Positions 43,490 through 52,343 of a stretch of 64,000 nt of DNA are shown in pieces (position 1 is the stretch's first letter; every line of letters starts with the position of its first letter). This stretch comes from Cupriavidus necator N-1 (GTDB taxonomy: Bacteria > Pseudomonadota > Gammaproteobacteria > Burkholderiales > Burkholderiaceae), in contig NC_015727.1 of NCBI RefSeq assembly GCF_000219215.1, positions 124,001 through 188,000 on the forward strand, read 5' to 3'. The notes under the pieces were generated by a model, which did no database searches, was not told the DNA's origin, and worked only from the letters and a program-made list of their open reading frames with translations. The position numbers and the translations under genes were made by a program.

Positions 43490-43977
43490 GACTGGGGTAC
43501 GGGGCGCAACGCGCCTCAGGCGCAGGTCGTACCCGCTACGCATATCTCTTCGCGCCATATAGCATGCGATGCGGCGTCGCGCTGAGGCAGTGACCGTCAG
43601 CTAACTGGGCTTCTGGCTCTCGGCAATTCGAACCCCCTCAATCACTGCCCTGGCCAGCCGAGAGGATTTCGTCCGTTCGGTCGCTTCAGACCTTTACGCA
43701 AGCGGGATTCACGCCGCTGGAGATCTTGTGAGCATCCGTCTCAGAACGACCCTTCTCCGCCGTTGCGAGTACCGGAAGACGAATGGCCGCTTCCGAAGTA
43801 CAACCGACATCGCCCCCCTTACCGTGATCGGCAGGTCTTCGGACGAAGCGAACGTACATCGGACTGCAAAATGTTCGATACCCTATGGCAGTCGCGACAC
43901 TGGTTTTTCGTTCCTTCACCCGAATCCGCGTAGCTCTTTTCCGACAGGCACTATCATGTGGACATCTTAATGGTGAC
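43490..43977. other. 488-bp intergenic region before the LysR gene
   Basis: No family was recognised in its short frames. It contains a GCGCC/GGCGC hairpin just after msrA (around 43510-43524) without a T-run, and A/T-richer DNA near 43940-43975 that may hold the lysR promoter. The LysR frame is open upstream to 43885 without a natural-looking N-terminus. Confidence 0.5.
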
Positions 43978-44940
43978 GTGGAGCCAGAAATCAAATCAGG
44001 CAAATCTATCTCGCCATCTGCTCTGGATCGGCTGGGCAACGTTGATTTCCATACCCTATTTGCGCTTGCAGCCCTGTTACGGGGGCGAAGCGTATCGCGC
44101 GCGGCGGCCCAGATGGAAGTCTCACAGCCGGCTATGAGTCGAACCCTCGACCGTCTGCGCATCGTATTCCAGGATGCCCTGCTGGTGCGTGAGGGGAACC
44201 ATATGCTGCTGACTGCGCATGGCAAGGAGTTGCTGCCGATCGTGGAAAAACTGCTGGAGACGACGGCTCAATTGGCCGGCGTCAATGCACCTTTTGATGC
44301 CGCGACCCAAGTGCGACATTTCTCACTGGCCTGCAATGAGCATATCCAGCTCTCGCTGGCCCCTTCCTTGCTGACTGCGCTGCGCACCGCCGCCCCTTCC
44401 ATCACGGCGCAATTCAGTCCATTGCATCGGAGCGGCGCAGTCGATGCGTTGGCAAGCGGCGAACTCGATCTCTGCATTGGCTCGGCCATCCCCTCCGCGC
44501 CCGGAATTCACACTTCGCTGCTTTACTCCGAGGCGTTCGTTTGTGTAATGCGAAAGCCGCGCCACACCGGAGGAAAGGTGCGGATCAGCCTGAAGGACTT
44601 CTGCGCTCTGCCGCACCTGGATGTCTCGCCAACGGGTCTGACCCTGCTGGGTGAACTGATCAACCGAACTATCCGCAAGCAAGGCGGCTCACGGCAAGTG
44701 GTGTACACCATTTCCAGCTTCATGGCGGCGCCGCAGATCGTCAGCGAGACCGACATGATCTGCGCCATCCCTGCCAGGACGGCCAGGCGGCTGGCGTTGC
44801 CCGACAACGTCGTCGTGGCCGAGCTTGCTTTTGAGGCGCCTGCCACGGATGTTTCCATGTACTGGCACAACCTCACCCACCGCGATGCAGCCTGCGATTG
44901 GCTGCGAGCCGAGATCAGGCGCGCACTCCCCGCCCGATAA
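43978..44940 (+). CDS. LysR-family transcriptional regulator
   Basis: About 320 residues from the GTG at 43978; an ATG at 43885 is possible but adds a poor leader. The winged helix is at residues about 22-80: FHTLFALAALLRGRSVSRAA then MEVSQPAMSRTLDRLRIVFQ. The rest is the periplasmic-binding-like effector domain, containing LACNEHIQLSLAP and ELDLCIGSAIPSAPG. The gene points toward, and lies 134 bp before, the Bug/CoA operon, and a clean dyad sits in that gap, so it probably activates that operon. The inducer is unknown. The unusually strong match to the NodD/PcpR-like N-terminus (DFHTLFAL) is noted without further inference. Confidence 0.9.
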   Translation: MEPEIKSGKSISPSALDRLGNVDFHTLFALAALLRGRSVSRAAAQMEVSQPAMSRTLDRLRIVFQDALLVREGNHMLLTAHGKELLPIVEKLLETTAQLAGVNAPFDAATQVRHFSLACNEHIQLSLAPSLLTALRTAAPSITAQFSPLHRSGAVDALASGELDLCIGSAIPSAPGIHTSLLYSEAFVCVMRKPRHTGGKVRISLKDFCALPHLDVSPTGLTLLGELINRTIRKQGGSRQVVYTISSFMAAPQIVSETDMICAIPARTARRLALPDNVVVAELAFEAPATDVSMYWHNLTHRDAACDWLRAEIRRALPAR

Positions 44941-44952
44941 GGGCCACCTGGT

Positions 44953-44970
44953 CATACCAGTAGTGGTATG
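44953..44970. promoter_or_regulatory. Candidate LysR-binding dyad before the CoA operon
   Basis: CATACCA-GTAG-TGGTATG, a perfect 7-bp inverted repeat. It lies 12 bp after the lysR stop and about 105 bp before the Bug gene, a normal place for an activator site of the LysR family. Confidence 0.55.
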
Positions 44971-45074
44971 ACTGATATAGACCCACCGCGATTGGTGTCA
45001 TGTCTATGGTTGCCTATTCTGCAGCCATGCGGGCCAGACAGAGCTCGCCCTCGATAAGTTAGCGTGGAGACAAG

Positions 45075-46043
45075 ATGAACAGACGCACCTCCCTGCGCCT
45101 TGCCGCAGCGGCCTCGCTGCTCTCGCTGGCATTGCCTTTCAGCGCTGGCGCATACCCTGACAAGCCAATCCGCCTAGTAGTGTCCTTCCCGCCCGGCAGC
45201 GGCGCCGATACCACCGCGCGCTATGTCGCACAGAAGCTCGGTGAGCGGCTGGGTAAGCCGGTGGTGGTGGAGAACCGGCCCGGTGCCAACAGCTTCATTG
45301 CCGCCCAGGCCGTGGCCGGTGCTGACCCCGACGGCCACACGATCTTCCTGGCCAGCAATTCGCCGATGGCGACCAATGTTGCCATCTTCAAGCGTTTGCC
45401 CTACGACCCCGTGAAGGACTTCGCACCGGTGGCTCGGCTGACGCGTGGCGTGATGGCGGTGGTGGTGCCGGCCTCTTCGGGTGCGATAACTATCGGTGAG
45501 TTGGCAGAGCGCAGCCGGGCCCAGCCTGGCACGCTCAACTACGGCGCCGGTGCGGCCTCGTACCAGATTGCCACCGAACTCTTCCTTCACCTTGCGGGTG
45601 GCCGCGCTACGCCCGTGCCTTACAAGGGTGTGGCGCCAGCTTTGTCGGACCTTGCCGGCGGCCAACTCGATTTTGCCTTTGCCGACCTCGGCGCCGTTGT
45701 TCCCTTCCTGCAGTCCGGCAAGGTTCGCATGCTGGCCGTGAGTGCCGACCGGCGCGTCGATGCCTTCCCCAAGGTGCCGACGCTGCAGGAGTCGGGCTTC
45801 CGAGATTACTACATGATCAACTGGACTGCGGCCTTCGTGCCGGCTCGTACGCCGGCGCCCATCGCCAATCTCCTTGGCGAGCATCTGCAGGCGATCTACC
45901 GCTTGCCCGAAGGCGTGGCAAAGGTGCGGCAATCCTATGGCGAGCCGTTTTTTGGCGATGCCAACGAGCTCAGACGCTTCCAAATTGAGGAAATCAGCCG
46001 CTGGGAGCAGGCAGCCCGGCAGGCCGGAATGCAGAAACAGTGA
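45075..46043 (+). CDS. Bug-family (TctC-type) periplasmic binding protein
   Basis: A 322-residue periplasmic protein of the Bug/TctC family, abundant in beta-proteobacteria, whose members bind carboxylates, amides or aromatic acids. Signal peptide LAAAASLLSLALPFSAGAYP, cleaved near residue 26. Mature start YPDKPIRLVVSFPPGSGADT and the VPYKGVAPALSDLAGGQLDF block are hallmarks. No TctA/TctB permease genes are adjacent, which is common for orphan Bug proteins. First gene of the operon with CaiB/BaiF transferase and two enoyl-CoA hydratases, so the ligand is probably an acid metabolised as its CoA ester. Confidence 0.94.
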   Translation: MNRRTSLRLAAAASLLSLALPFSAGAYPDKPIRLVVSFPPGSGADTTARYVAQKLGERLGKPVVVENRPGANSFIAAQAVAGADPDGHTIFLASNSPMATNVAIFKRLPYDPVKDFAPVARLTRGVMAVVVPASSGAITIGELAERSRAQPGTLNYGAGAASYQIATELFLHLAGGRATPVPYKGVAPALSDLAGGQLDFAFADLGAVVPFLQSGKVRMLAVSADRRVDAFPKVPTLQESGFRDYYMINWTAAFVPARTPAPIANLLGEHLQAIYRLPEGVAKVRQSYGEPFFGDANELRRFQIEEISRWEQAARQAGMQKQ

Positions 46044-46053
46044 GATCCATACC

Positions 46054-47277
46054 ATGACGACGAACCCGACCACGAGTGTGACCAATGACCTTCCGGCGCG
46101 CGACCTTCCGCTGGCAGGCCTGACCGTGCTTGACCTGGGCCAGATCTACCAGGGACCTTATTGCGGCTTCCTTCTGGCGATGGCGGGCGCCGATGTGATC
46201 AAGATCGAGCCGCCACATGGAGAGCCGGTGCGGTCGCGTCGCGAGTCGCTGTTGCCCCTGGCCATGCTCAATTCCAACAAGCGTGGCATCACGCTGAATT
46301 TCAAGACCGAGCAAGGCCGCAGCGTCTTTCGCGACCTGGTGGCTAAGGCAGACGTAGTGCTCGAGAACTTCATGCCGGGCGTGATGGAACGCCTCGGCCT
46401 CGGCGCCGAGGCGCTGCTGGAGATCAATCCTCGCCTGATCTACGCGTCTGCCTCGGGCTACGGCACCAGCGGGCCGAATCGCGATCATCTCGCCATGGAC
46501 CTGACCATTCAGGCCATGAGCGGGGCGATGCACGTGACCGGCTATGCCGATCGCCCCCCGGTCAAGGCAGGGCCGGCCATCAGCGATTTCCTGGGTGGTA
46601 TCCACCTCTATGGCGCCATCGTTACAGCCTTGCTGGAGCGCGAACGGACCGGCCGCGGACGAACTGCCGAAATCGCCATGCAGGACGCGATGTATCCCAC
46701 GCTGGCCTCCAACCTGACGCTGTACTACGAGGACCCGAAGCGCAATCCGCGCACCGGGAACAAGCACGGGGCGCTCGCCATGGCGCCTTACAACAGCTAT
46801 TTGGCAAAGGACGGCTACATCGCCATCATCTGTGTCACCGAAGGCCATTGGCCGGCGCTGTGCGAAGCGATGGGTCACCCCGAACTGGGCAAGCATGAAC
46901 GCTACGCGACGCACACCTCGCGTTGCGAGGTGATGAGCGAAGTGGACGAATTGGTCACATCCTGGACGTCGAACCTGACCCGAGCCGAGATCATGGCGGC
47001 GAGCCAGGCTTATCGCTTTCCCTGCGCGCCAGTACGCACGCTCGATGAGGTGGTACACGACCGCCATATGCACGAGCGCGGCATGCTGAGCTATGTTGAT
47101 CATCCCGAGTTGGGCGAGGTGGTACTGCCCAACAGCCCTCTGCGCTTTCATCAGTCTGCGCCGCTGGTGCTAAAGCCCAACCCGGGCCTGGGCGAGCACA
47201 ACAACGCGGTGCTGAGCGAGCTGCTCGGCCTGTCGGCCGCCGCGATCGACACCCTGCGCCAGCAAGGAGCGTTCTGA
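46054..47277 (+). CDS. CaiB/BaiF-family CoA transferase
   Basis: A 407-residue class-III CoA transferase, moving CoA between acids. PLAGLTVLDLGQIYQGPYCG and MAGADVIKIEPPHGEPVR are the family's N-terminal blocks. The catalytic aspartate is expected in LAMDLTIQAMSGAMHVTGY. The C-terminal TLDEVVHDRHMHERGMLSY is also typical. ATG at 46054 is chosen because the longer frame overlaps the Bug gene. It lies 10 bp after the Bug gene. It probably activates the imported acid for the enoyl-CoA hydratases encoded next. Confidence 0.94.
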   Translation: MTTNPTTSVTNDLPARDLPLAGLTVLDLGQIYQGPYCGFLLAMAGADVIKIEPPHGEPVRSRRESLLPLAMLNSNKRGITLNFKTEQGRSVFRDLVAKADVVLENFMPGVMERLGLGAEALLEINPRLIYASASGYGTSGPNRDHLAMDLTIQAMSGAMHVTGYADRPPVKAGPAISDFLGGIHLYGAIVTALLERERTGRGRTAEIAMQDAMYPTLASNLTLYYEDPKRNPRTGNKHGALAMAPYNSYLAKDGYIAIICVTEGHWPALCEAMGHPELGKHERYATHTSRCEVMSEVDELVTSWTSNLTRAEIMAASQAYRFPCAPVRTLDEVVHDRHMHERGMLSYVDHPELGEVVLPNSPLRFHQSAPLVLKPNPGLGEHNNAVLSELLGLSAAAIDTLRQQGAF

Positions 47278-47315
47278 AGTGAAAACCGGCCGTCTGCCAA
47301 TAGAGACTTCCAGCC

Positions 47316-48097
47316 ATGTCTGATTTCGTCCAGACTGTCCGTGAGGATGGCATTGCCATCCTCACGCTGAATCGCCCCCAGACCCGCAATGCCATTGCAG
47401 ACGACGCCAGCATCCAGGCGATCGTCACGGCACTTGCGGAGATCTCCGCCGATACGACCCTGCGCGCGGCCATTCTGACCGGCGCCGGGCCCGCGTTCTG
47501 CGCCGGCGGCAGCCTGCAATCGCTGGGTCAGCTCGCAGCGGGTGAGCCGATCGTCAACGAACAGCGCTACCGCACTGGCATCCAGCGCATTCCGCGTGCC
47601 TTCCAGCAAATCGACATACCGGTGATCGCGCGGTCAACGGCCCCGCCATTGGTGCCGGACTGGACCTCGCCTGCATGCGCGACATCCGCATTGCCTCGAC
47701 CCGCGCTACCTTTGCCGAGAGTTTCGTCAAGCTTGGCCTGGTAGCGGGCGACGGCGGCGCCTGGTTGCTGGCACGAATCCTGCCGCTGGCGCGCGCGTAT
47801 GAAATGGCGCTCACCGGCAACGCCATCGATGCGCAGCAGGCAATGGAATGGGGTCTCGTGTCGCGCCTGGCCGAGCCTGAAGCACTGATGGAGACTGCGC
47901 TGACGCTTGCGCGTGCGATCGCTGCGAACCCGGGGCACGCAGTCAGGATGACAAAACGCCTGGTGGACGCGTCCCTGCTCAACACGCTCGACGCCGTGCT
48001 CGACCTCTCCGCCAGCATGCAGGCACTGGCGCATACGACCGAAGCGCACCGCCAGGCACTGTGCTTGCTGACGGAACGCGTGGGGAGCAAATCATGA
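47316..48097 (+). pseudogene. Enoyl-CoA hydratase/isomerase with a one-base frameshift
   Basis: The gene begins MSDFVQTVREDGIAILTLN with the oxyanion-hole region AGPAFCAGGSLQSL, all in one frame, up to PVIA near 47628. The rest (VNGPAIGAGLDLACMRDIRI and onward to the stop at 48097) continues in a second frame. Reading ATCGCGCGGTCAAC as ATCGC(N)GCGGTCAAC restores one 260-residue crotonase, so a single base is missing at about 47627. This may be a real mutation or a sequencing error. If real, the operon depends on the intact second hydratase, whose start overlaps this stop by 4 bp. Confidence 0.85.
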
Positions 48098-48942
48098 GCG
48101 TGACCAGCCCGAGCCCCACCGCGAGCATACGCTGCGAAGTGGCGGACCAGATTGCCGTCATCACCCTCAACCGGCCAGACCGGCTCAACGCCTGGAACGC
48201 CGAAATGGAAGCGGGACTGCGCGCAGCGCTCGAGCGCTGCCGGGACGACCGCGAGGTCCGTGTGATCGTGCTGACGGGGGCCGGCAAGGCCTTCTGTGCC
48301 GGCGCCGATCTGTCGGCGGCGCGCGCGCGGCTGACAGCGTCCGGCCCGCAATGCGCCGTTGGCACGGCGGCTCCCATGCCTGACGATGCCACCGCCAGGG
48401 AAGACTTTGACCAGCGCTACAGCTATCTGCTGGCCATCGGCAAGCCCATCATCTGCGCCCTGAACGGCGCCGCAGCCGGGGTTGGCCTTGTGCTCGCACT
48501 CTATTGCGATATCCGCTACGCCAGTCACGACGCGCGACTGGTGCCGGCGTTCGTGCGGCGCGGGTTGGCCGCCGAGCACGGCATTGCCTGGATCCTGCCC
48601 AGGCTGATTGGCTTGTCACGTGCGCTCGAGTGGCTAATTAGCGGCAGGTCAATGTCCGCTCAGGAGGCCGATCAGGCCGGTCTGGTTTCCGCGGTACTCG
48701 AAGCCGATGGGTTCCTGCCGGCGGTGCTCGAACGTGCCGCTACTTTGGCGACGCTATGCTCACCCAGCGCAATGGCGGCGGCCAAGCGGCAGTCGTACCT
48801 CGCGCTTGGCCAGACGCTAGGTGAAAGCGTGGCGCTGGCTGAGCGCGAGATCGCGGCTTCATTGCAGGGCAGCGACTTCCGTGAGGGGGTGGCGGCCTTC
48901 CTCGACAAACGACAGCCTTCGTTCCTGGGACTGGGGCGCTGA
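48094..48942 (+). CDS. Enoyl-CoA hydratase/isomerase (crotonase family)
   Basis: A 282-residue crotonase-fold enzyme. ADQIAVITLNRPDRLNAWNA begins the fold. The first oxyanion-hole peptide is GAGKAFCAGADLSAAR and the second is ICALNGAAAGVGLVLALYCD. The family includes hydratases, isomerases, hydrolases and C-C lyases; which reaction applies is not clear. The ATG at 48094 overlaps the upstream hydratase stop (ATGA), which makes it a better start than the in-frame ATG 11 codons earlier. Last gene of the Bug-CoA operon. Confidence 0.92.
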   Translation: MSVTSPSPTASIRCEVADQIAVITLNRPDRLNAWNAEMEAGLRAALERCRDDREVRVIVLTGAGKAFCAGADLSAARARLTASGPQCAVGTAAPMPDDATAREDFDQRYSYLLAIGKPIICALNGAAAGVGLVLALYCDIRYASHDARLVPAFVRRGLAAEHGIAWILPRLIGLSRALEWLISGRSMSAQEADQAGLVSAVLEADGFLPAVLERAATLATLCSPSAMAAAKRQSYLALGQTLGESVALAEREIAASLQGSDFREGVAAFLDKRQPSFLGLGR

Positions 48943-49261
48943 GCGGCTTGCCTGCGCGTGCGCAGCTAGCATATGCCTGAACGTCCGGTACGGGACAACG
49001 GCCATTCGCTGACTTCGCTGACCCGCGTCGGACGGCGCGTTATCGGCCGAAGTGGACGTTCGCGCAGTCCATTTGCCGGTAGTCACTATTCTTACATTCG
49101 CTTACGAAGAAATGCTGCATGGCGATAGGCAGCGAATACCTTCAAAACCACCTAAAGTGCGAATTGAGCCCCCGTCCGGTGCCGTCGGTAACGACTGCAT
49201 GACAAGGTGAGCTATTTGATGTTGGCAGCGGGGGTGTCGGGCATTCTCGGGCAGAAGGAAC
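48943..49261. other. 319-bp intergenic region before the SagB-type gene
   Basis: No gene seen. It contains GGACAACGGCCATTCGCTG-type degenerate sequence (about 48995-49075), related in flavour to stretches near 39830, 43780 and 51190. An A/T-richer patch at 49085-49115 may contain the promoter of the next gene. Confidence 0.45.
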
Positions 49262-50860
49262 ATGAACCGATCTGCGCAAGCGTTGCTTGAGTATCACGAA
49301 CGCAGCAAGCACCGCGTCAACCGCTACGCCCCAGGCCCCGGATGGCTTGACTGGGCAACCCAGCCAGATCCGTTCCGCGCGTTCCATGGCTCACCGCGGA
49401 TTGTCCTGCCACTGGCCGCGGACACCTTGCCCACACGCTACAACGCGTTGCGCTGCGGCGCCCTGCCGCCCGCGCAGGGCTTCAGCCTTCGTACCCTCGC
49501 AATCCTGTTTGAGCTTTCGCTCGGCTTGTCAGCGTGGAAAGCCTTTGGCGCTCAGCGGTGGGCACTGCGCTGCAATCCCTCGAGCGGCAATCTGCATCCG
49601 ACCGAGGGCTATCTTCTTTGTCCTGCCCTGCCCGATCTGCCGGGCGGGGTCTACCATTACCTGAGCCGCGACCACGTCCTTGAACAGCGGGCTGCATTGG
49701 ATGATCCACGATGGACTGAGGCGTTCCCGGGCGGCGGTATCCTAGTTGGTATCAGCTCGATCCATTGGCGCGAGGCATGGAAATACGGAATGCGCGCCTG
49801 GCGCTACTGCCAGCATGACTGCGGCCATGCCATTGCCGCAGTCAGTTACGCGGCAGCGGCTCTCGGATGGCAGACGCGGCTGATCGAGACTGCTGCGGAT
49901 GATGCCTTGGCCGCATTGCTTGGATTGGATCGCAGCGACGATTTCGGAGCGGCCGAGCGGGAGGTGCCGGATGTCGTGCTATGGATCGGCAATGCGGAAA
50001 CACGGCCTGACCTGGAGCGCCTGTGGTCCACTCTCGATAAGGCGCACTGGTACGGCTACGCAAACCAACTAAGCGCGGGACACGTAAGTTGGCCGGATAT
50101 CGATTCGGTCGATCGTGCCACGCGCAAGTCTCTGACTAGCGAACCGACCCCGCTGAATCCGGAGCCGCCACTGCGGCCTGCGGCGCCCGCCTTCGACCTG
50201 AGCTTTGCCCGGATCGCCCGGCAGCGCCGCAGCGCCACGAGCTTCGATGGCACGGCGCACATTACCGCTACCGCCTTCTTTACAATGCTGGCAAGCCTGC
50301 TGGCGCGTCGCGACACGCCACCGTGGAACGCGCTGATGTCTCCTGCTGCGGTGCATCTGGCGCTATTGGTTCACCGCGTGGACGGACTGGAGCCGGGCCT
50401 GTACGTGCTGGTGAGAAACTCCGGGGCGCTGCATGGACTCAAGCAGGCTATGCGCCCGGAATGGCTGTGGCAGAGAATCGGACCGGACCATCTGCCACTC
50501 TATCTTCTGCTGCCGTACGATTTACGCGCAGTGGCAAAACTGATCTGTTGCCACCAGGATATCGCCGCCGATTCCTACTTCGCGTTGGGCATGCTCGCAA
50601 ACTTCGAAATCGCCCTGAAGCAGCCATGGCGTTATCGCCATCTTTTCTGGGAATGCGGCATTCTCGGCCAGGCACTCTATCTTGAAGCCGAAGCCACCGG
50701 AGAGCGCGCCACGGGGATCGGCTGCTTTTTCGACGATGAAATGCATGCCGTGCTCGGCATCAAGGATCACACATGGCAAAGCCTGTATCACTTTACCGTT
50801 GGCTGCGCCATGGTCGATCAACGCTTGTCGACGCTTGCACCGTATGAGGTTCAGGCTTGA
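49262..50860 (+). CDS. SagB/ThcOx-type nitroreductase-fold oxidoreductase, stand-alone
   Basis: A 532-residue FMN-type protein with two tandem nitroreductase-like halves, as in SagB/ThcOx proteins. The first half (about 50-260) has ALRCNPSSGNLHPTEGYLLC, the FMN-phosphate region. The second (about 310-525) has RIARQRRSATSFDGTAHITA and the late block ECGILGQALYLEAEATGERA, then GIGCFFDDEMHAVLG. Classical SagB enzymes oxidise azolines to azoles in RiPP pathways, but no cyclodehydratase, precursor peptide or exporter gene is nearby. It may act on a small molecule instead. AAGGAA lies before the ATG. Confidence 0.85.
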   Translation: MNRSAQALLEYHERSKHRVNRYAPGPGWLDWATQPDPFRAFHGSPRIVLPLAADTLPTRYNALRCGALPPAQGFSLRTLAILFELSLGLSAWKAFGAQRWALRCNPSSGNLHPTEGYLLCPALPDLPGGVYHYLSRDHVLEQRAALDDPRWTEAFPGGGILVGISSIHWREAWKYGMRAWRYCQHDCGHAIAAVSYAAAALGWQTRLIETAADDALAALLGLDRSDDFGAAEREVPDVVLWIGNAETRPDLERLWSTLDKAHWYGYANQLSAGHVSWPDIDSVDRATRKSLTSEPTPLNPEPPLRPAAPAFDLSFARIARQRRSATSFDGTAHITATAFFTMLASLLARRDTPPWNALMSPAAVHLALLVHRVDGLEPGLYVLVRNSGALHGLKQAMRPEWLWQRIGPDHLPLYLLLPYDLRAVAKLICCHQDIAADSYFALGMLANFEIALKQPWRYRHLFWECGILGQALYLEAEATGERATGIGCFFDDEMHAVLGIKDHTWQSLYHFTVGCAMVDQRLSTLAPYEVQA

Positions 50861-51250
50861 CCCGGAAGTGCTGTTCCGGGAAGACTCCGCCAATCCATCA
50901 GCTTTCGGACTCCGCTGGGCAAGGATACCGCGATCCAGGCTTCGGAACTCGTGTGGGTTGCGGGGGCAGAATTGTGGAGGCACATTGGCGCGCCACACGC
51001 GACGCGCCACATTCCGGCGTGTCAGAACTTTCTTGGAGTCTGCGACTATGCATATGGCCAGCGTCCACCGAGCCTTGGCAAGGCAAATCCACCACGTCGG
51101 GTGTATGGCCGCGGTGGCCGACGCGACCGAAATCATCCGCGCGCGAAGGTCCGTTGTCTGGGCGGAGCCGACGCTCGGACGTCCGTGTGCAAGCGTGGCC
51201 GAACGTCTGTAGATGGCCGGATGCGGCCAACCAGACAGCGGCACGCATTG
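50861..51250. other. 390-bp region between the SagB-type gene and the cassette array
   Basis: No convincing gene. A hairpin TGGCCG-CATC-CGGCCA lies around 51213-51228 without a T-run. The stretch 51170-51220 resembles the degenerate GACGTCCG/GCCGAACGT DNA seen elsewhere in the window. No attC site was found after the last cassette gene, so the array appears cut here. Confidence 0.45.
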
Positions 51251-51550
51251 TCACGAAAGGGAAGCTTCGGAAAGCTTTGCTCGCCAGGCGAGCAGTAGTT
51301 CGGCAATCTGCTGGGCGGATGCGGAATTCCCAGCGAGGCCCATCCCGTCTCGCTCGACTGACAGAAGGTATGCCAACAGGGTGGGACCATCAGCCAATAT
51401 CACCAGCTCAAAGACTTTTGGCACGTACATGCGATATTCATCCCGAGGACCCGCAGAGTTCGCGACGCCAATGGGATCCCAGAGATAATAGAGAATCTCG
51501 TCAACTATTCGATAAAGCGTCAGATCTGGCTCGGTCATTTTTGAACCCAT
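51251..51550 (-). CDS. Cassette gene 4: small hypothetical protein
   Basis: A 99-residue protein I cannot name with confidence. The stretch YRIVDEILYYLWDPIGVANS followed by AGPRDEYRMYVPKVFELV recalls a small uncharacterised family often found beside SMI1/KNR4 and other immunity-type genes. No signal peptide or membrane segment. The C-terminal half is helical (SASAQQIAELLLAWRAKL). ATG at 51550 is preferred; the longer frame to 51700 runs into the attC site and is unlikely. It is the last gene of the array and has no recognisable attC after it. Confidence 0.7.
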   Translation of the reverse strand: MGSKMTEPDLTLYRIVDEILYYLWDPIGVANSAGPRDEYRMYVPKVFELVILADGPTLLAYLLSVERDGMGLAGNSASAQQIAELLLAWRAKLSEASLS

Positions 51551-51694
51551 CGTTTTCTCACCGTCGTTGTAGGGATGGCTTTCCGAATGGTAGCTGCTAC
51601 CCGAGTCACCTTCAGGAACGCTGCTCCTGGCCGCCGGTCTCTGACCGACCCAGAGCGGGCATTCGTGGCGCGGGATCGCGCGGCAAATGCGCTC

Positions 51695-51763
51695 ACTCAA
51701 CGTTCGACATGAGCGGCAGCCTCAAGCGCAGCTTGCGGCTGCCGCTCGATGGAGGGGTTAGGC
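51695..51763 (-). other. attC recombination site 3
   Basis: Read on the minus strand it starts GCCTAAC and ends GTTGAGT, both exact fits to the RYYYAAC and GTTRRRY cores. Between them GAGCGGCAGCC pairs with GGCTGCCGCTC over 11 bp around a short inner stem, giving the long imperfect hairpin of an attC. Its first core holds the TAA stop of cassette gene 3. Confidence 0.85.
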
Positions 51764-52258
51764 TTCGGGCCGCTCATATTCGTGAAGTAGCCTCTCGGCC
51801 CATTGAAGCAATGACGAGTGTGCGACGCTCCTCGATGGATCGTCGTGCCAGTAGTGCAGCAACTTACCCCTGAGATCCCCGACGGTTTCGTACACCACGA
51901 AGTCTCCTGCGTCGTTGGTCAGAACCGGGAGCCATGAAGCGCACCAAGGCTCTATAAAATCCGACATCGGATCAGCGAAAAACGAACGCTCGCTGAGAAT
52001 TTCCCTAACGGATAGAAGCCGACGATTGTTCTTCCGACTGAGTGGCGAATTCCAAACCTGCCCATCATGCCAGCCGAGCAGTACTTGAAGGTCATCTGGC
52101 AGTTGGACGCCTTCTGCAAGGGTACGGGCCAGTCCAGCCAGGTCAGCTGCCTGCACTGGCGCTCGAAGCGTCGTATGCACTTCGGCAGGAAGAACCTGAT
52201 CGAGCTTGGCTAGAACTGCCATCAGCTCGGCTCTCGCGTCTTTGCTCGTTTCGCTCAT
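51758..52258 (-). CDS. Cassette gene 3: SMI1/KNR4-family protein
   Basis: A 166-residue SUKH-superfamily (SMI1/KNR4) protein. Family blocks are LPDDLQVLLGWHDGQVWNS, then the helix-strand region ending WLPVLTNDAGDFVVYETVGD, with the conserved W-P and D-G-D features. In bacteria SUKH proteins are common immunity proteins against polymorphic and contact-dependent toxins; no toxin gene is present here. ATG at 52258 has GAGGAG six bases upstream. The stop codon is inside attC site 3. A cassette-borne orphan immunity gene is a reasonable reading, but inferred. Confidence 0.88.
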   Translation of the reverse strand: MSETSKDARAELMAVLAKLDQVLPAEVHTTLRAPVQAADLAGLARTLAEGVQLPDDLQVLLGWHDGQVWNSPLSRKNNRRLLSVREILSERSFFADPMSDFIEPWCASWLPVLTNDAGDFVVYETVGDLRGKLLHYWHDDPSRSVAHSSLLQWAERLLHEYERPEA

Positions 52259-52279
52259 AGTCGACTCCTCGCCTTCGCG

Positions 52280-52341
52280 CATAAACGTTTGAGCTCAGGC
52301 ACGGCCCGTCAGGGCAGTCGTCCCCGCAGTGAATTGTAAGA
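52280..52341 (-). other. Possible degenerate attC site between cassette genes 2 and 3
   Basis: On the minus strand the stretch starts TCTTACA and ends GTTTATG, each one or two bases off the attC cores, after CTCAAAC. Internal pairing is weaker than in the two clear sites. Position between two cassette genes, just before the ribosome site of gene 3, is as expected. Confidence 0.4.
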
Positions 52342-52343
52342 GA

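Noticed and set aside
51213..51228. Hairpin TGGCCG-CATC-CGGCCA as a terminator of the cassette array
   Set aside because: No T-run follows on either strand, so it does not qualify as a rho-independent terminator.
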